DNA of 64,000 bases, from assembly GCF_034676075.1 (NCBI RefSeq), contig NZ_JAUCCQ010000009.1:1-64000 (forward strand), written 5' to 3'. The stretch is from Pararhodobacter sp034676075 (GTDB taxonomy: Bacteria > Pseudomonadota > Alphaproteobacteria > Rhodobacterales > Rhodobacteraceae). The notes under the pieces were generated by a model. It did no database searches and was not told the origin of the DNA. It saw only the letters and a program-made list of their open reading frames with translations. How positions within the stretch are numbered: the first letter of the stretch is position 1; each line of letters opens with the position of its first letter. A program made the translations under genes and the position numbers. Below, one piece after another: positions 8,324-16,044 of the stretch.

Positions 8324-9217
8324 ATGCCCTTCCCGCTGTCGCCCCAGAGCATCGATGCGATCGCCGATATTATCAGCGGCGGGGGAGGGCATGACACGAC
8401 GCCCCCCATCGGGATCTATCGCAGCGGGCCGAAGATCGAGAAGTTCATGCGCGCCTGCAATGTGGCCTTCACGGTGAGTGGCTCCCGCGTACCGTCGCTG
8501 GTGCAGTGCCTTATCAATCTCAACAACGGCTTTGATGCTGAGAAAGCGCTCCCAAAGATTATTGAGGCAGCCGCTGACCCACGCGATTTCATCCACGAGC
8601 CCGAGCGTCATGTCGCCGTGCTCGACCATCTCAACCGCGCGCTGCGCTTCGACGGCTTCGAGGTTCAACAGCAGGGCGGGCGGATGCGGCTTGTCGAGGC
8701 GGGCAAGAATGTCCCTGTCCTGGTGGAGCTGGCCGGTCTGTCCGAGGTGATCGACTTCGACACGGTGAGCCGCGATCTTGAACGCGCACTCGCTCATAGC
8801 CAGGCCGACCCCGAGGATGCAGTCACCGCCGCGTGCAGTACGGTCGAGAGCGTGTGCCGGTCGATCCTCATCGAGCTGGGGCAGCCGCTCCCTGCCAAGA
8901 AGGACGTGCAGGGGCTATACAATGCCGTGAAGCAACCGCTTGGTCTGTCCCCAGACCGTTCCGACATCGACCCCCTGATAGCGAATGACGTGCGGCAAAT
9001 CCTTTCCGGCCTGGCCACGGTCATCGGAGGGGTAGGGGCTCTGCGCACCCACGGCGGCGACGCCCACGGCCGCGAGAAGGGCTTTGCCCGTGTTGACGCG
9101 CGGATTGCCCGTTTGTCGATCCATGCCGCGAGCACGGCAGCGCTGTTTCTGATTGAGACATGGCAACGGAAATTTCCTGCCCGCCCGCTTCCAAAAGTCG
9201 ACGATCCAGCAGGGTAA
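8324..9217 (+). CDS. abortive-infection (Abi_C domain) family protein
   Basis: A 297-residue protein whose C-terminal half (about residues 160-285) matches the Abi_C pattern: DPEDAVTAACSTVESVCRS, then KKDVQGLYNAVKQPLGL, then ILSGLATVIGGVGALRTHGG with GDAHGRE. Proteins with this domain are linked to abortive phage infection. The N-terminal half (residues ~1-150) carries no motif I know. It begins 2 bases after its upstream neighbour and is the last gene of the operon, with a likely terminator about 25 bases past its stop. I infer a growth-arrest or cell-death effector. Confidence 0.8.
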   Translation: MPFPLSPQSIDAIADIISGGGGHDTTPPIGIYRSGPKIEKFMRACNVAFTVSGSRVPSLVQCLINLNNGFDAEKALPKIIEAAADPRDFIHEPERHVAVLDHLNRALRFDGFEVQQQGGRMRLVEAGKNVPVLVELAGLSEVIDFDTVSRDLERALAHSQADPEDAVTAACSTVESVCRSILIELGQPLPAKKDVQGLYNAVKQPLGLSPDRSDIDPLIANDVRQILSGLATVIGGVGALRTHGGDAHGREKGFARVDARIARLSIHAASTAALFLIETWQRKFPARPLPKVDDPAG

Positions 9218-9242
9218 CGGCCAGTTTCATCCTGTCAGTAGC

Positions 9243-9266
9243 ACCGGTTTTGGCCGGTCTTTTCTT
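9243..9266 (+). terminator. probable rho-independent terminator of the defence operon
   Basis: Short hairpin ACCGG / CCGGT (9243-9247 with 9254-9258, six-base loop) followed by a pyrimidine run CTTTTCTT. It lies 25 bases after the Abi_C stop. The stem is only 5 bp, so strength is uncertain. A second GC hairpin, GGCACGG / CCGTGCC, sits at 9363-9385 without a T run. Confidence 0.5.
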
Positions 9267-9470
9267 CCTCGTTTTTGAAGGCGGCTGAATGTCCCCGCGC
9301 TTGTGTCCCAACTGAGCCCCAAGTGATGGCGACCGAATAGGCCGCCTCTTTACGCCCTTCCCGGCACGGAGGAGAGCGCCGTGCCAATGGAAGACTCCAA
9401 GTTGCCCTGCCAACATGCTATATTTAGGTTGGAGCGAACGGTACGCTACAAGATGTTCTGAGGTTGCGAG

Positions 9471-10499
9471 ATGTTTGAAGAGACACAACGATTTTTGCGG
9501 AGCCTCGATGGCGGCGGCCAAGTCCCGGTCCTCATTGAGGACGACGAGGAAGGCTACTTTGACCGTGAATGCCCATCGGATGAATGCCTTTTCCAGTTCA
9601 AGATGCTCAGCGAAGATTGGCATAAGGCCAAGGAAGCAGAGCGGCTTCACTGTCCCGCCTGCGGCCATACCGATCACAGCGACCGTTGGTGGACACAGCA
9701 ACAGGTCGAGCACATGCACGCGGCTGCCGTGGCGCAGATTCAAGGCGGCCTCAATCGAGCACTGAAAACCGATGCTGCCCGGTTCAACCGAAGCAGGCCG
9801 CGCGGCGGCTTCATTTCGATGACGATGAAAGTGGATTCCCGGCCGCAGCATGTCATGCTGCCCCCGGCCGCCACCGACCCAATGGCGCTGAAGATCACCT
9901 GCCCGTCCTGCGCCTGCCGCTATGCCGTGATCGGGGCTGCCTATTTCTGTCCCGCTTGCGGCCACAGCGCCGCCGAACAGGTCTTTGAGCAGACCATCGC
10001 TGGGATCAAGGCCACCCTGAAGGCGCTCGACCAGGTGCGCGCCGCCATGCCGGATCGCGACACCGCCGAAACCACCGTGCGCGTCGTGATCGAGAACGGC
10101 TTGCAGAACGCCGTCACCGCCTTTCAGCGTGTGGTCGAAGCACTGTTTGTGGAGCTTCCCGCGCCTCCTAAGACAAGGCGGAACGCTTTCCAGAACCTTG
10201 CCGAGGGCAGCACCCTTTGGCAGCAGACAACGGGGCAGGGCTATGACGCCCATCTCGACGCCCCCTCCCTCGACCAACTCGCGCGGGCGTTCCAGCAGCG
10301 CCATCTGCTTGCCCACCGGCAGGGACTTGTCGATGAGGAGTATATCGCCAAGAGCGGTGACACCCGCTACCGGCCCGGCCAGCGGCTTGTACTTCGCGCC
10401 GAAGGCGTCACCGAGGCCGTCGAGCTTGTCGAAAGGCTCGTTGCGGGGCTTCGGGATGATGCAAGCATTGCCCGTTCAAGGCAGGGGCCTTCACCATAA
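9471..10499 (+). CDS. zinc-ribbon protein with HEPN-like R-x4-H motif
   Basis: A 342-residue protein with two zinc-ribbon elements: CPSDEC with HCPACGH in the first ~70 residues, and TCPSCACRY with FCPACGH around residues 143-165. The C-terminal region has the sequence QQRHLLAHRQGLVDEEYI: Arg277-x4-His282 matches the R-x4-6-H signature of HEPN ribonucleases, in the 'RHL..H..G..D..Y' setting seen in many HEPN families. I infer an RNA-targeting defence or stress protein with a nucleic-acid-binding front end. It is separated from the operon upstream by about 250 bases and a terminator, so it probably has its own promoter. Family unnamed. Confidence 0.7.
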   Translation: MFEETQRFLRSLDGGGQVPVLIEDDEEGYFDRECPSDECLFQFKMLSEDWHKAKEAERLHCPACGHTDHSDRWWTQQQVEHMHAAAVAQIQGGLNRALKTDAARFNRSRPRGGFISMTMKVDSRPQHVMLPPAATDPMALKITCPSCACRYAVIGAAYFCPACGHSAAEQVFEQTIAGIKATLKALDQVRAAMPDRDTAETTVRVVIENGLQNAVTAFQRVVEALFVELPAPPKTRRNAFQNLAEGSTLWQQTTGQGYDAHLDAPSLDQLARAFQQRHLLAHRQGLVDEEYIAKSGDTRYRPGQRLVLRAEGVTEAVELVERLVAGLRDDASIARSRQGPSP

Positions 10500-10847
10500 A
10501 TACTGGCAGGGGCGCGGCGCCACGATATTTGAAGGCCACCGGCTTCCAGTCTGCCCTTGCCGCTCCGAGAACCGTGCGCGTGCGCTCGTGGATGATCGAT
10601 CCGTTGCCTCTGTGATCCCTCGCCGCAAAAGCTACGCCTTCAAAGGAGCCGCATTAGCGTGGCGCGGTAGGTTGGACAGGGAGGCTGAAAGAAAAGAAAT
10701 TGGGCCTGTCGGAACGGGTTCGGTGCCGACGTATGAGGTATAGAATTCAATTCTATACCTCATGATGCGCAGAATTCGGCGCGGCCTGCTGTGGGCCCGC
10801 ACTCCGCACCGCCCTTGATCGCCTCGCCCGCAATCAGATCACGTGTG
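10500..10847. other. 348-bp non-coding stretch with a perfect palindrome
   Basis: No convincing gene. On the minus strand an open frame without a start codon runs through about 10507-10660 and reads in part DHRGNGSIIHERTRTVLGA; it ends inside the upstream gene and could be a decayed remnant. The only clear structure is the palindrome at 10733-10763, listed separately. Confidence 0.5.
10733..10763. repeat. 31-bp perfect palindrome
   Basis: Arms ATGAGGTATAGAATT and AATTCTATACCTCAT, 15 bp each, around a single central C. Every base of the arms pairs. The arms are AT-rich, so this is less like a rho-independent terminator and more like an operator or a protein-binding or recombination site. It lies 85 bp beyond the stop of the small leftward gene at 10848-11018. 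Confidence 0.8.
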
Positions 10848-11018
10848 TCAGGCGGCGTCGCTAATTGGTTCGTAGCGAACGTCGGCCAAAGCATCGTCCA
10901 GCCACGCGGGCTGTAGATCGCCATTGTTCCATTGGTACAGGAAACCCACCAGATTGTCGGTCTTCTTGCAGAGGATGCGCATGATCGGTTCGCCAGTGAG
11001 GCGGGGTTTTGGGGTCAT
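10848..11018 (-). CDS. 56-residue hypothetical protein
   Basis: A small leftward gene: start MTPKPRLTGEPIMRILCKKT, then DNLVGFLYQWNNGDLQPAWL, ending ADVRYEPISDAA. An AGGAG motif lies about 7 bases before the ATG at 11018, and codon use is typical of the surrounding genes, which supports real translation. A six-base inverted repeat (GACCTC/GAGGTC, 11038-11064) sits just upstream and could be an operator. No family recognised. An internal ATG at residue 13 is an alternative start. Confidence 0.65.
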   Translation of the reverse strand: MTPKPRLTGEPIMRILCKKTDNLVGFLYQWNNGDLQPAWLDDALADVRYEPISDAA

Positions 11019-11169
11019 GACGCGCTCCTGCTATTTGGACCTCATAACTGGTTAAAGGGAGGTCAAAAATTTCTTGTCGGCGGTGTTAACGACAGGCTTA
11101 TGCAACTGCAAGGTGTGGGCGGTAGCTTCGGCAAAAACCCACCGACAAAAGGACAAGTTGTCTTTATAA

Positions 11170-11826
11170 TCAGGTTGTTGACGCATCATTTTCTGTATTC
11201 TGCGCTGCGGCGCGAACGGCAATCTCGTCCAGAAGTATGTCGATCTCCGCCCAGACGCGCGGCTCGATCTGGCCGCGGATCAAGGCCCACTTGCTGAGCA
11301 CATCGAGGGGGTCATGGGCGTGCAGGATGGAAGTCAGCGCATTGGCATCGACAGCCAGTGAAGTGCGCGCGCGCCATTCGGTGATCCGCGTTCTCTGCTC
11401 TTCGGAAGGTGGGACGAACTCTGGCCCCAGCTGCCAGGTCTTCACGGCACGGCGCAGAGCGGCCCGGATGACATGGGCGGGGTCGACGCCGCAGTCGATC
11501 AGGGCTTCTTCCTGCCGTTCCAGCGCGTTCACCCGGATATCGATCTTGCGGGTGGCCGGAATGCGTCGGACCCTAGGCTGCGACGCCGTGGGCGCTGTTA
11601 TGATCTCGGCCGCTGTCTCCTGGCTTGCTTGCGGCGAAGGCACGGAAGGCCTGCTTGGCGCCGGCGCTTGATCTTCATCCGCCACGTCTGCCGTCACGCT
11701 CATCGGCATCAGGACGGTCTCTTCCCGATCCGCCTCTTCCCTTCCCGGGTCTTTCTCCCCTTCGGGCAGAAGGGACGCAGCATAGGCTGGGTCGGGCCGG
11801 GTGATGGTTGGAATCTTCTTTCTCAA
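11170..11826 (-). CDS. VirC2-like conjugation accessory protein
   Basis: About 218 residues if it begins at TTG 11826, ten bases after the VirC1-like stop; an ATG at 11904 would instead overlap that gene by 68 bases. The N-terminal ~100 residues are low-complexity and Pro/Ala/Glu-rich. The C-terminal half, from RKIDIRVNALERQEEAL, resembles a ribbon-helix-helix DNA-binding domain followed by helices (CGVDPAHVIRAALRRAVKTW). In Agrobacterium VirC2 is an RHH protein that works with VirC1 at the T-border and overdrive. The call rests on fold, size and the virC1-virC2 gene order, not on strong identity. Confidence 0.6.
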   Translation of the reverse strand: MRKKIPTITRPDPAYAASLLPEGEKDPGREEADREETVLMPMSVTADVADEDQAPAPSRPSVPSPQASQETAAEIITAPTASQPRVRRIPATRKIDIRVNALERQEEALIDCGVDPAHVIRAALRRAVKTWQLGPEFVPPSEEQRTRITEWRARTSLAVDANALTSILHAHDPLDVLSKWALIRGQIEPRVWAEIDILLDEIAVRAAAQNTENDASTT

Positions 11827-11836
11827 CGCCCCACCC

Positions 11837-12556
11837 TCACGCGGCCAGGATGTTGTTGAGGATGTCGGTTGCCTCCTCAAGGGCCTCGACGACATGACGG
11901 ACATGCGGGCGCATGAGTGGGTTTGGGTCGGCCTGCTTTTGCAGCGCGATGGCGTGGAGCAGGCCTTTCTCGTCCATCTCCTTGTAGACGTTGCGGCGCA
12001 TCATCACCGTCTCGATCACCGGAAACCGGGCGATCGCCACTTCGATCAAGCCGGCATCCGCGCGCGTGGCTTTCGGGTCAACCATGTTCAGAACGACATG
12101 GTGACGCGGCAAGCTCGCCGGGTCATCGACGCGCGCGCGCAACCGTTCGAACCAGTCGGCGGTCTGCGCACCGACATCGAGATCCGAGGTCGAGAGCATG
12201 ACCGGCGTTACAATGTGATCGGCGAGAACCGCGATCCCGTCCGACCATTCCGCGCCGACGCCTGCCGTGTCGATGAAGACGAAATCCGCCGAGTCCGCAT
12301 CATAGACCTGTTCGATCTTGCGATCGACGGCCCCCACACTCTCGACCGAGATCGACCGTAGCAGAGGCGACCCCAGACCCGCCGCTTCAGCTCGTTCGTG
12401 CCAGGCGCCAAGCACTCCGGTGCTATCGGTGTCGATCAGCAGAACCCGGCGACCGGCAGCCACGGCAGCGCTGATCAGGGCGCGCGAGAGCGTGGTTTTG
12501 CCACTCCCCCCTTTCCGGGCCATCGCGGCGATGACCACGAGATTGTCATTGGGCAT
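11837..12556 (-). CDS. VirC1-like ParA-family ATPase
   Basis: A 239-residue ParA/MinD-type ATPase. It has the deviant Walker A KGGSGKTTLS near the N-terminus, switch I in LLIDTDSTG, and Walker B FVFIDTAGVG. The ATG at 12556 is preceded by AGGAGG at a 9-base distance, which decides the start. VirC1 in Agrobacterium is a ParA-like ATPase that brings the relaxosome to the cell pole and the coupling protein. Here the gene sits beside virC2-like and opposite virD1-virD2-virD4, so transfer rather than plasmid partition is the better reading. A solitary partition ParA cannot be fully excluded; no ParB is adjacent. Confidence 0.75.
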   Translation of the reverse strand: MPNDNLVVIAAMARKGGSGKTTLSRALISAAVAAGRRVLLIDTDSTGVLGAWHERAEAAGLGSPLLRSISVESVGAVDRKIEQVYDADSADFVFIDTAGVGAEWSDGIAVLADHIVTPVMLSTSDLDVGAQTADWFERLRARVDDPASLPRHHVVLNMVDPKATRADAGLIEVAIARFPVIETVMMRRNVYKEMDEKGLLHAIALQKQADPNPLMRPHVRHVVEALEEATDILNNILAA

Positions 12557-12633
12557 GGGGGGTGGACCTCCTACAAGAATAGTGAAACGCGACAAAGATG
12601 CAATAATGTCGCTAACCTGTTGGTGCATCGGCG

Positions 12634-12984
12634 TCAAGCGGAAGGCGGGATGCACGATGCGGTGGGCAGGATGCATTCGCCGTTACGCGTTTTGCAGCGA
12701 CCAGACAGCGGGGCGCAGGGGACAGACGCCGCGATCCATGTTGCGCGATGCAGTTGCCAGAAGACGCACTGCATTCCGCAATCTCCAAAGGACGTAAAGC
12801 GCGGAACGCGACGCGGGGTGCACGCAACGCCGTGCATGAAGCGCGATGCGCGATGCGTGCTGCAATCGACACGGCCCACTTGCCCGAAGACGCGCTGCAG
12901 AGCGCAAAAGGCACCGTGCATAGGACGTGATGCACGGTGCAGGGAACGCGGGACGCGTTGCATTGAGCGCGTTGCGCGCTGCAT
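12634..12984. repeat. tandem array of ~17 degenerate 21-bp repeats
   Basis: Read on the minus strand from 12984, the DNA breaks into 21-base units with the loose form HTGCAncGcGyn followed by a more variable nine bases, for example ATGCAGCGCGCAACGCGCTC, ATGCAACGCGTCCCGCGTTC, CTGCACCGTGCATCACGTCC. Units 5 and 11 agree at 18 of 20 bases. Because 21 is a multiple of three, several frames stay open across it; these are not genes. A 21-bp period equals two helical turns, so every unit faces the same side. The array lies between virC1 and the mobilisation genes. Confidence 0.75.
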
Positions 12985-12999
12985 TTGACAAAGGACGTC

Positions 13000-13022
13000 A
13001 AATCGGCCCGTGAGGCCGATTT
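13000..13022. repeat. inverted repeat next to the 21-bp array
   Basis: Arms AAATCGGCC (13000-13008) and GGCCGATTT (13014-13022) with a five-base loop, followed by TC. It sits between the repeat array and the larger inverted repeat at 13033. It could be a terminator or part of oriT. Confidence 0.55.
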
Positions 13023-13032
13023 TCTACATTGA

Positions 13033-13085
13033 GTACAAGCCCTTGGTGCCTTCTCCGCTTGTGCTGGGAGAAGGCGGGCTTGTAC
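13033..13085. repeat. 53-bp two-step inverted repeat, oriT candidate
   Basis: Outer arms GTACAAGCCC (13033-13042) and GGGCTTGTAC (13076-13085) enclose inner arms GCCTTCTCC (13048-13056) and GGAGAAGGC (13067-13075). The loop is ten bases and the only interruption is a five-base bulge on the left side. Nineteen base pairs match without error. It ends 34 bases before the virD1-like start, where an origin of transfer would be expected. No known nic consensus was identified, so oriT is inferred from position and shape. Confidence 0.6.
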
Positions 13086-13118
13086 GAAGTTGGCAAGAAA
13101 TAGGAACGTATACTTCAC

Positions 13119-13721
13119 ATGAGCAGCAGTCGCAGACTGACCGATCAGGAGCGCCGTCAGATCGTCCGGGAACGGGCGAAAGGCGTCTCGGTCAGTGCGA
13201 TCAGTGCAGCGCTGAAGGTCTCGCCCAAGACCGTCTACAACGTGCTGAGCCGGGGCCGTTCTGCCGTCTCCGCCAACGACAGCCGCACCCGTGTGCTGAC
13301 CATGCGGGTCACTGATCGCGACCTTCGCGGCTTCGATGCGGCTCTCGCGCGGCGCGGTATTGCCCATCGGTCAGACGCCATGCGCTGCCTGATGCTGGCC
13401 GCCGACGATCTCCTGCGCCCGGATGAGGGTATGACGGATGAGCTGAAAGGGATGAGCGCGGCGCTGAACCGGGTCGGCAACAACGTGAACCAGGTCGCGC
13501 GCCGCCTGAACGAGGCAAAGCTCAAGGGCGAGCGGCTGCCCTATACTCCCGCCAGTCATGCCGAGATCCGTGATCTCGCCGTGCTCGTCTTCGACATGGC
13601 CGACCAGATCCAGGAGATGTTCCGCGCGCGCCGCCGTGAACTGGACCTCGAAGTCTCCAGGGCCCTCGCCGGTCTGGCGCGGCAGGAAGCGGAGCAGGTG
13701 GCCGAACATGGCGCGGAGTGA
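13119..13721 (+). CDS. VirD1/MobC-like relaxosome accessory protein
   Basis: A 200-residue protein. Residues ~5-45 form a helix-turn-helix (RRQIVRERAKGVSVSAISAA, then LKVSPKTVYNVLSRG). The middle carries the MobC/VirD1 motif LNRVGNNVNQVARRLNEAK, typical of proteins that bind oriT and help the relaxase melt and nick DNA. The last 13 bases overlap the relaxase gene, which is the usual virD1-virD2 coupling. The combination of an HTH front and a MobC-type core is somewhat longer than Agrobacterium VirD1. The function call is well supported by motif and neighbour. Confidence 0.8.
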   Translation: MSSSRRLTDQERRQIVRERAKGVSVSAISAALKVSPKTVYNVLSRGRSAVSANDSRTRVLTMRVTDRDLRGFDAALARRGIAHRSDAMRCLMLAADDLLRPDEGMTDELKGMSAALNRVGNNVNQVARRLNEAKLKGERLPYTPASHAEIRDLAVLVFDMADQIQEMFRARRRELDLEVSRALAGLARQEAEQVAEHGAE

Positions 13722-16044
13722 GGCGCGCGGCGTCAGCCCCGCCCTCTTCGATCGCGACTGGAGCCGGGTCTCTGGCAGCTGGCAGGGGCTCGCCAGGAAT
13801 GCCCAGATGGTCCGGGCTGCGCGCGGCTACTCCCCGGCCATCTTCAAGCCGATCTCGAAAGGCGGGTGCCATACCGGCGCCCAGCTCAAGGCCCAGCTCA
13901 CGTACCTCACCACCAAGTCGAGCCACATCCTCGACAGTCGTGGCACACATGATGGCAAGAAGACCCTGTCCGAGGCCGAGATTGACCGGGTCGTGCGCCG
14001 CTTCGAGAACCAGTGGGGTGAGCGGCACAGCCCCAAGCTCGGCCATACCTCGCATCTCCTGATGGCATTTCCCGTGGGCACCAGCGGTGAGGAGGTGCGC
14101 GCGATCACGGAATCCGTCTGCGAGAAGTTCTTTCAAGGTGAGGGGTCGCAATTCGACTATATTGCTGCAATACACCAAGATCGCGCGCATCCACATGCGC
14201 ATATCGTTCTGAACCGCCGCAGCAAGGATGGCGAAATGTTCTTTCTCGGGAAGGATCACCACTTCAACTACGACGCCTTCCGGGCGGCGATGGTTGACGC
14301 GGCGCAGGTCCACGGGATCCGGCTCGAGGCGACACGGCGTCTTGACCGGGGGGTCACGACCTACCGCGCCGAGATTGATGAGGTCTACAAGGCCCGTGAC
14401 GAGGGCCGGCCGCCGGTCGAACGTCAGCGCACCGGGGCCGACCTGGCCGCCGCCCTGGAGACGGTGGCGCGCAACGTGCTGACCTATCGGGGTCTGGCTG
14501 CCGAGGCGTCCCGGTCGAACTTCGATGACGTGGCCGAGGCCCTCGAGCGGGCCAGCACCATCCTTGCCAGTGGCGGTCAGGTCCAATCTGACGGAGCCAT
14601 CTATATGTCCCAAGACGAAACAGCGTTCGACACGCTGATCACCGAGTTTTCTCAGAATATCCGCCAGATCGAAGCCGCGATCGACCGGGCGCCTGCGTCC
14701 GAGCGGCCGGAAATCGAGCGCAAGCTGACCGATGTCCTGGCCTCCGTCGCGCATCTGAACCCTCTCGGGGACCGTTCGGCCGCACTGCTCGATGCGCCCT
14801 CCCGCGACGGCGTCTACGCGCGGGCCAACATGCGCGAAGACCAGATGGCGCGCCTCGACGATGATGCAGTGAAGGCTCGCCTCAGCGAGGCGCTGCAGGG
14901 CACCGGGATCGATCCCGAAGCCGTGGCCGCCCGCATGCGTGAGGGCGCAGGCAATGCCGCCCTTGAGCGCCAATGGCTGGCGCAGGATCTGCGCGCCATC
15001 GCCTCGGCGGGCGACCTTGATCTGGAGAAGGGCGAGGATCGCGAGGAAGCGCTGGACCGGCTGGAAGCCGTTCACGTCCGCCTGGGCGATACTCTGACCG
15101 ATGCGCGCATCTTGCGGGCGGTCGAAGATGTCGGTGAGGCGGAAGATGCCGAGCGTCTGACGCCACTGGGCCGCGATCTCGACGACGCGGGACCGGACGC
15201 CTTCGCCCCGTCCGAGCGGCAGGACTTCCAGCAGCTGGTCGCCCAGTTCCGACGGACAGATTTCACCTACCCGTTCTCAGACGACCCTTCCGTGCGCAGG
15301 GCGGGTGCTGTCGAAGTGGAAGCAGCCCGCGCCGCCTTCAACGCCTATGCACAGCGGTCGCCTGATCATGCCGAATTGGCCTCGATGGCATGGGACAAAA
15401 TCACCGACAGCCGCAAGCCACAGGAGTTCGCCGTCGAGGAGAAGGATCGCAGGCTCCACGCGGGTGATATGGACTTGGCTCTGCGCGATCCGACGCAACA
15501 TCTCGGTCCGATCACCGAAGATGACCGCACCCTCGCGCGCTACCGCGCGGAAATGCCCGATGAAGAATTCGGGACGGCGGTGCAGGAGGAAATCAACCGC
15601 CTCCGCGCCATGGGTGCATCGCGCGCCTATATCAGCGAGCGGAGTTTCGACATCGAGGATCAAGCGCGGCAAGACTATGCCGAGCGGCGCTTCATGGCTG
15701 AGACCGCCCCTGATGTGATGACGTTCCTCCGGCGGGCCGAGGCCGAGGATGGCACAGCTCTCTCCGAAACCGCTGGGCAGCGCCTGATCAAGCAAGTCGA
15801 CAGAAACCTCACGCCAAACGCGGTCACCGCACTGCGCGCCGGCCATGCAGATGTGCTGGACAAGTTCACCGAACATCCGCTGCGGCAGCTGGAGCTTGCG
15901 AAGGCCTATCTGGAAAGCAGCGAGGTGACTGCCCACGGCCCCGCCATGGAGCGGGTGCTGGATGCCCTGGCCGAAGAACAGATCGAGGCGCAGCGCGCGC
16001 GTCACGCGGCGACCCATGGCGAGAAGGGGATCACCCATGGATAA
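13708..16044 (+). CDS. virD2: VirD2-family relaxase
   Basis: A 778-residue relaxase. The N-terminal ~250 residues contain the catalytic Tyr candidate in QLTYLTTKS (Tyr66) and the HUH histidine motif HQDRAHPHAHIVLNR near residue 155, which binds the metal. It nicks oriT, stays linked to the 5' end and pilots the strand into the T4SS. The long C-terminal region (residues ~260-778) is acidic and helical with no recognised domain and probably carries the secretion signal at its end. ATG 13708 overlaps the virD1-like stop; an upstream in-frame start at 13558 would overlap that gene much more. Its last 8 bases overlap virD4. Confidence 0.85.
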   Translation: MARSEARGVSPALFDRDWSRVSGSWQGLARNAQMVRAARGYSPAIFKPISKGGCHTGAQLKAQLTYLTTKSSHILDSRGTHDGKKTLSEAEIDRVVRRFENQWGERHSPKLGHTSHLLMAFPVGTSGEEVRAITESVCEKFFQGEGSQFDYIAAIHQDRAHPHAHIVLNRRSKDGEMFFLGKDHHFNYDAFRAAMVDAAQVHGIRLEATRRLDRGVTTYRAEIDEVYKARDEGRPPVERQRTGADLAAALETVARNVLTYRGLAAEASRSNFDDVAEALERASTILASGGQVQSDGAIYMSQDETAFDTLITEFSQNIRQIEAAIDRAPASERPEIERKLTDVLASVAHLNPLGDRSAALLDAPSRDGVYARANMREDQMARLDDDAVKARLSEALQGTGIDPEAVAARMREGAGNAALERQWLAQDLRAIASAGDLDLEKGEDREEALDRLEAVHVRLGDTLTDARILRAVEDVGEAEDAERLTPLGRDLDDAGPDAFAPSERQDFQQLVAQFRRTDFTYPFSDDPSVRRAGAVEVEAARAAFNAYAQRSPDHAELASMAWDKITDSRKPQEFAVEEKDRRLHAGDMDLALRDPTQHLGPITEDDRTLARYRAEMPDEEFGTAVQEEINRLRAMGASRAYISERSFDIEDQARQDYAERRFMAETAPDVMTFLRRAEAEDGTALSETAGQRLIKQVDRNLTPNAVTALRAGHADVLDKFTEHPLRQLELAKAYLESSEVTAHGPAMERVLDALAEEQIEAQRARHAATHGEKGITHG

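Noticed and set aside
9363..9385. Second terminator after the Abi_C gene
   Set aside because: The GGCACGG/CCGTGCC stem has no T run and lies just before the next gene; it is mentioned only as a hairpin.
10507..10660. Minus-strand frame reading GNGSIIHERTRTVLGA
   Set aside because: It has no start codon, follows a stop, and runs into the zinc-ribbon gene; it may be a decayed gene but cannot be supported.
10733..10763. RepABC partition site
   Set aside because: The palindrome does not have the GTT...AAC form I know for such sites, and no repABC genes are in the window.
12634..12984. CRISPR array
   Set aside because: Units are contiguous and degenerate with no constant repeat alternating with unique spacers, and no cas genes are nearby.
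13000..13118. VirD2-type nick site (ATCCTGC-like)
   Set aside because: I could not find the border/RP4-type core on either strand, so only a general oriT candidate is given.
12612..13367. Long open frames on both strands through the repeat region
   Set aside because: The 21-bp unit is a multiple of three, so several frames stay open at once; the translations are only repeats of the unit and have no ribosome-binding site.
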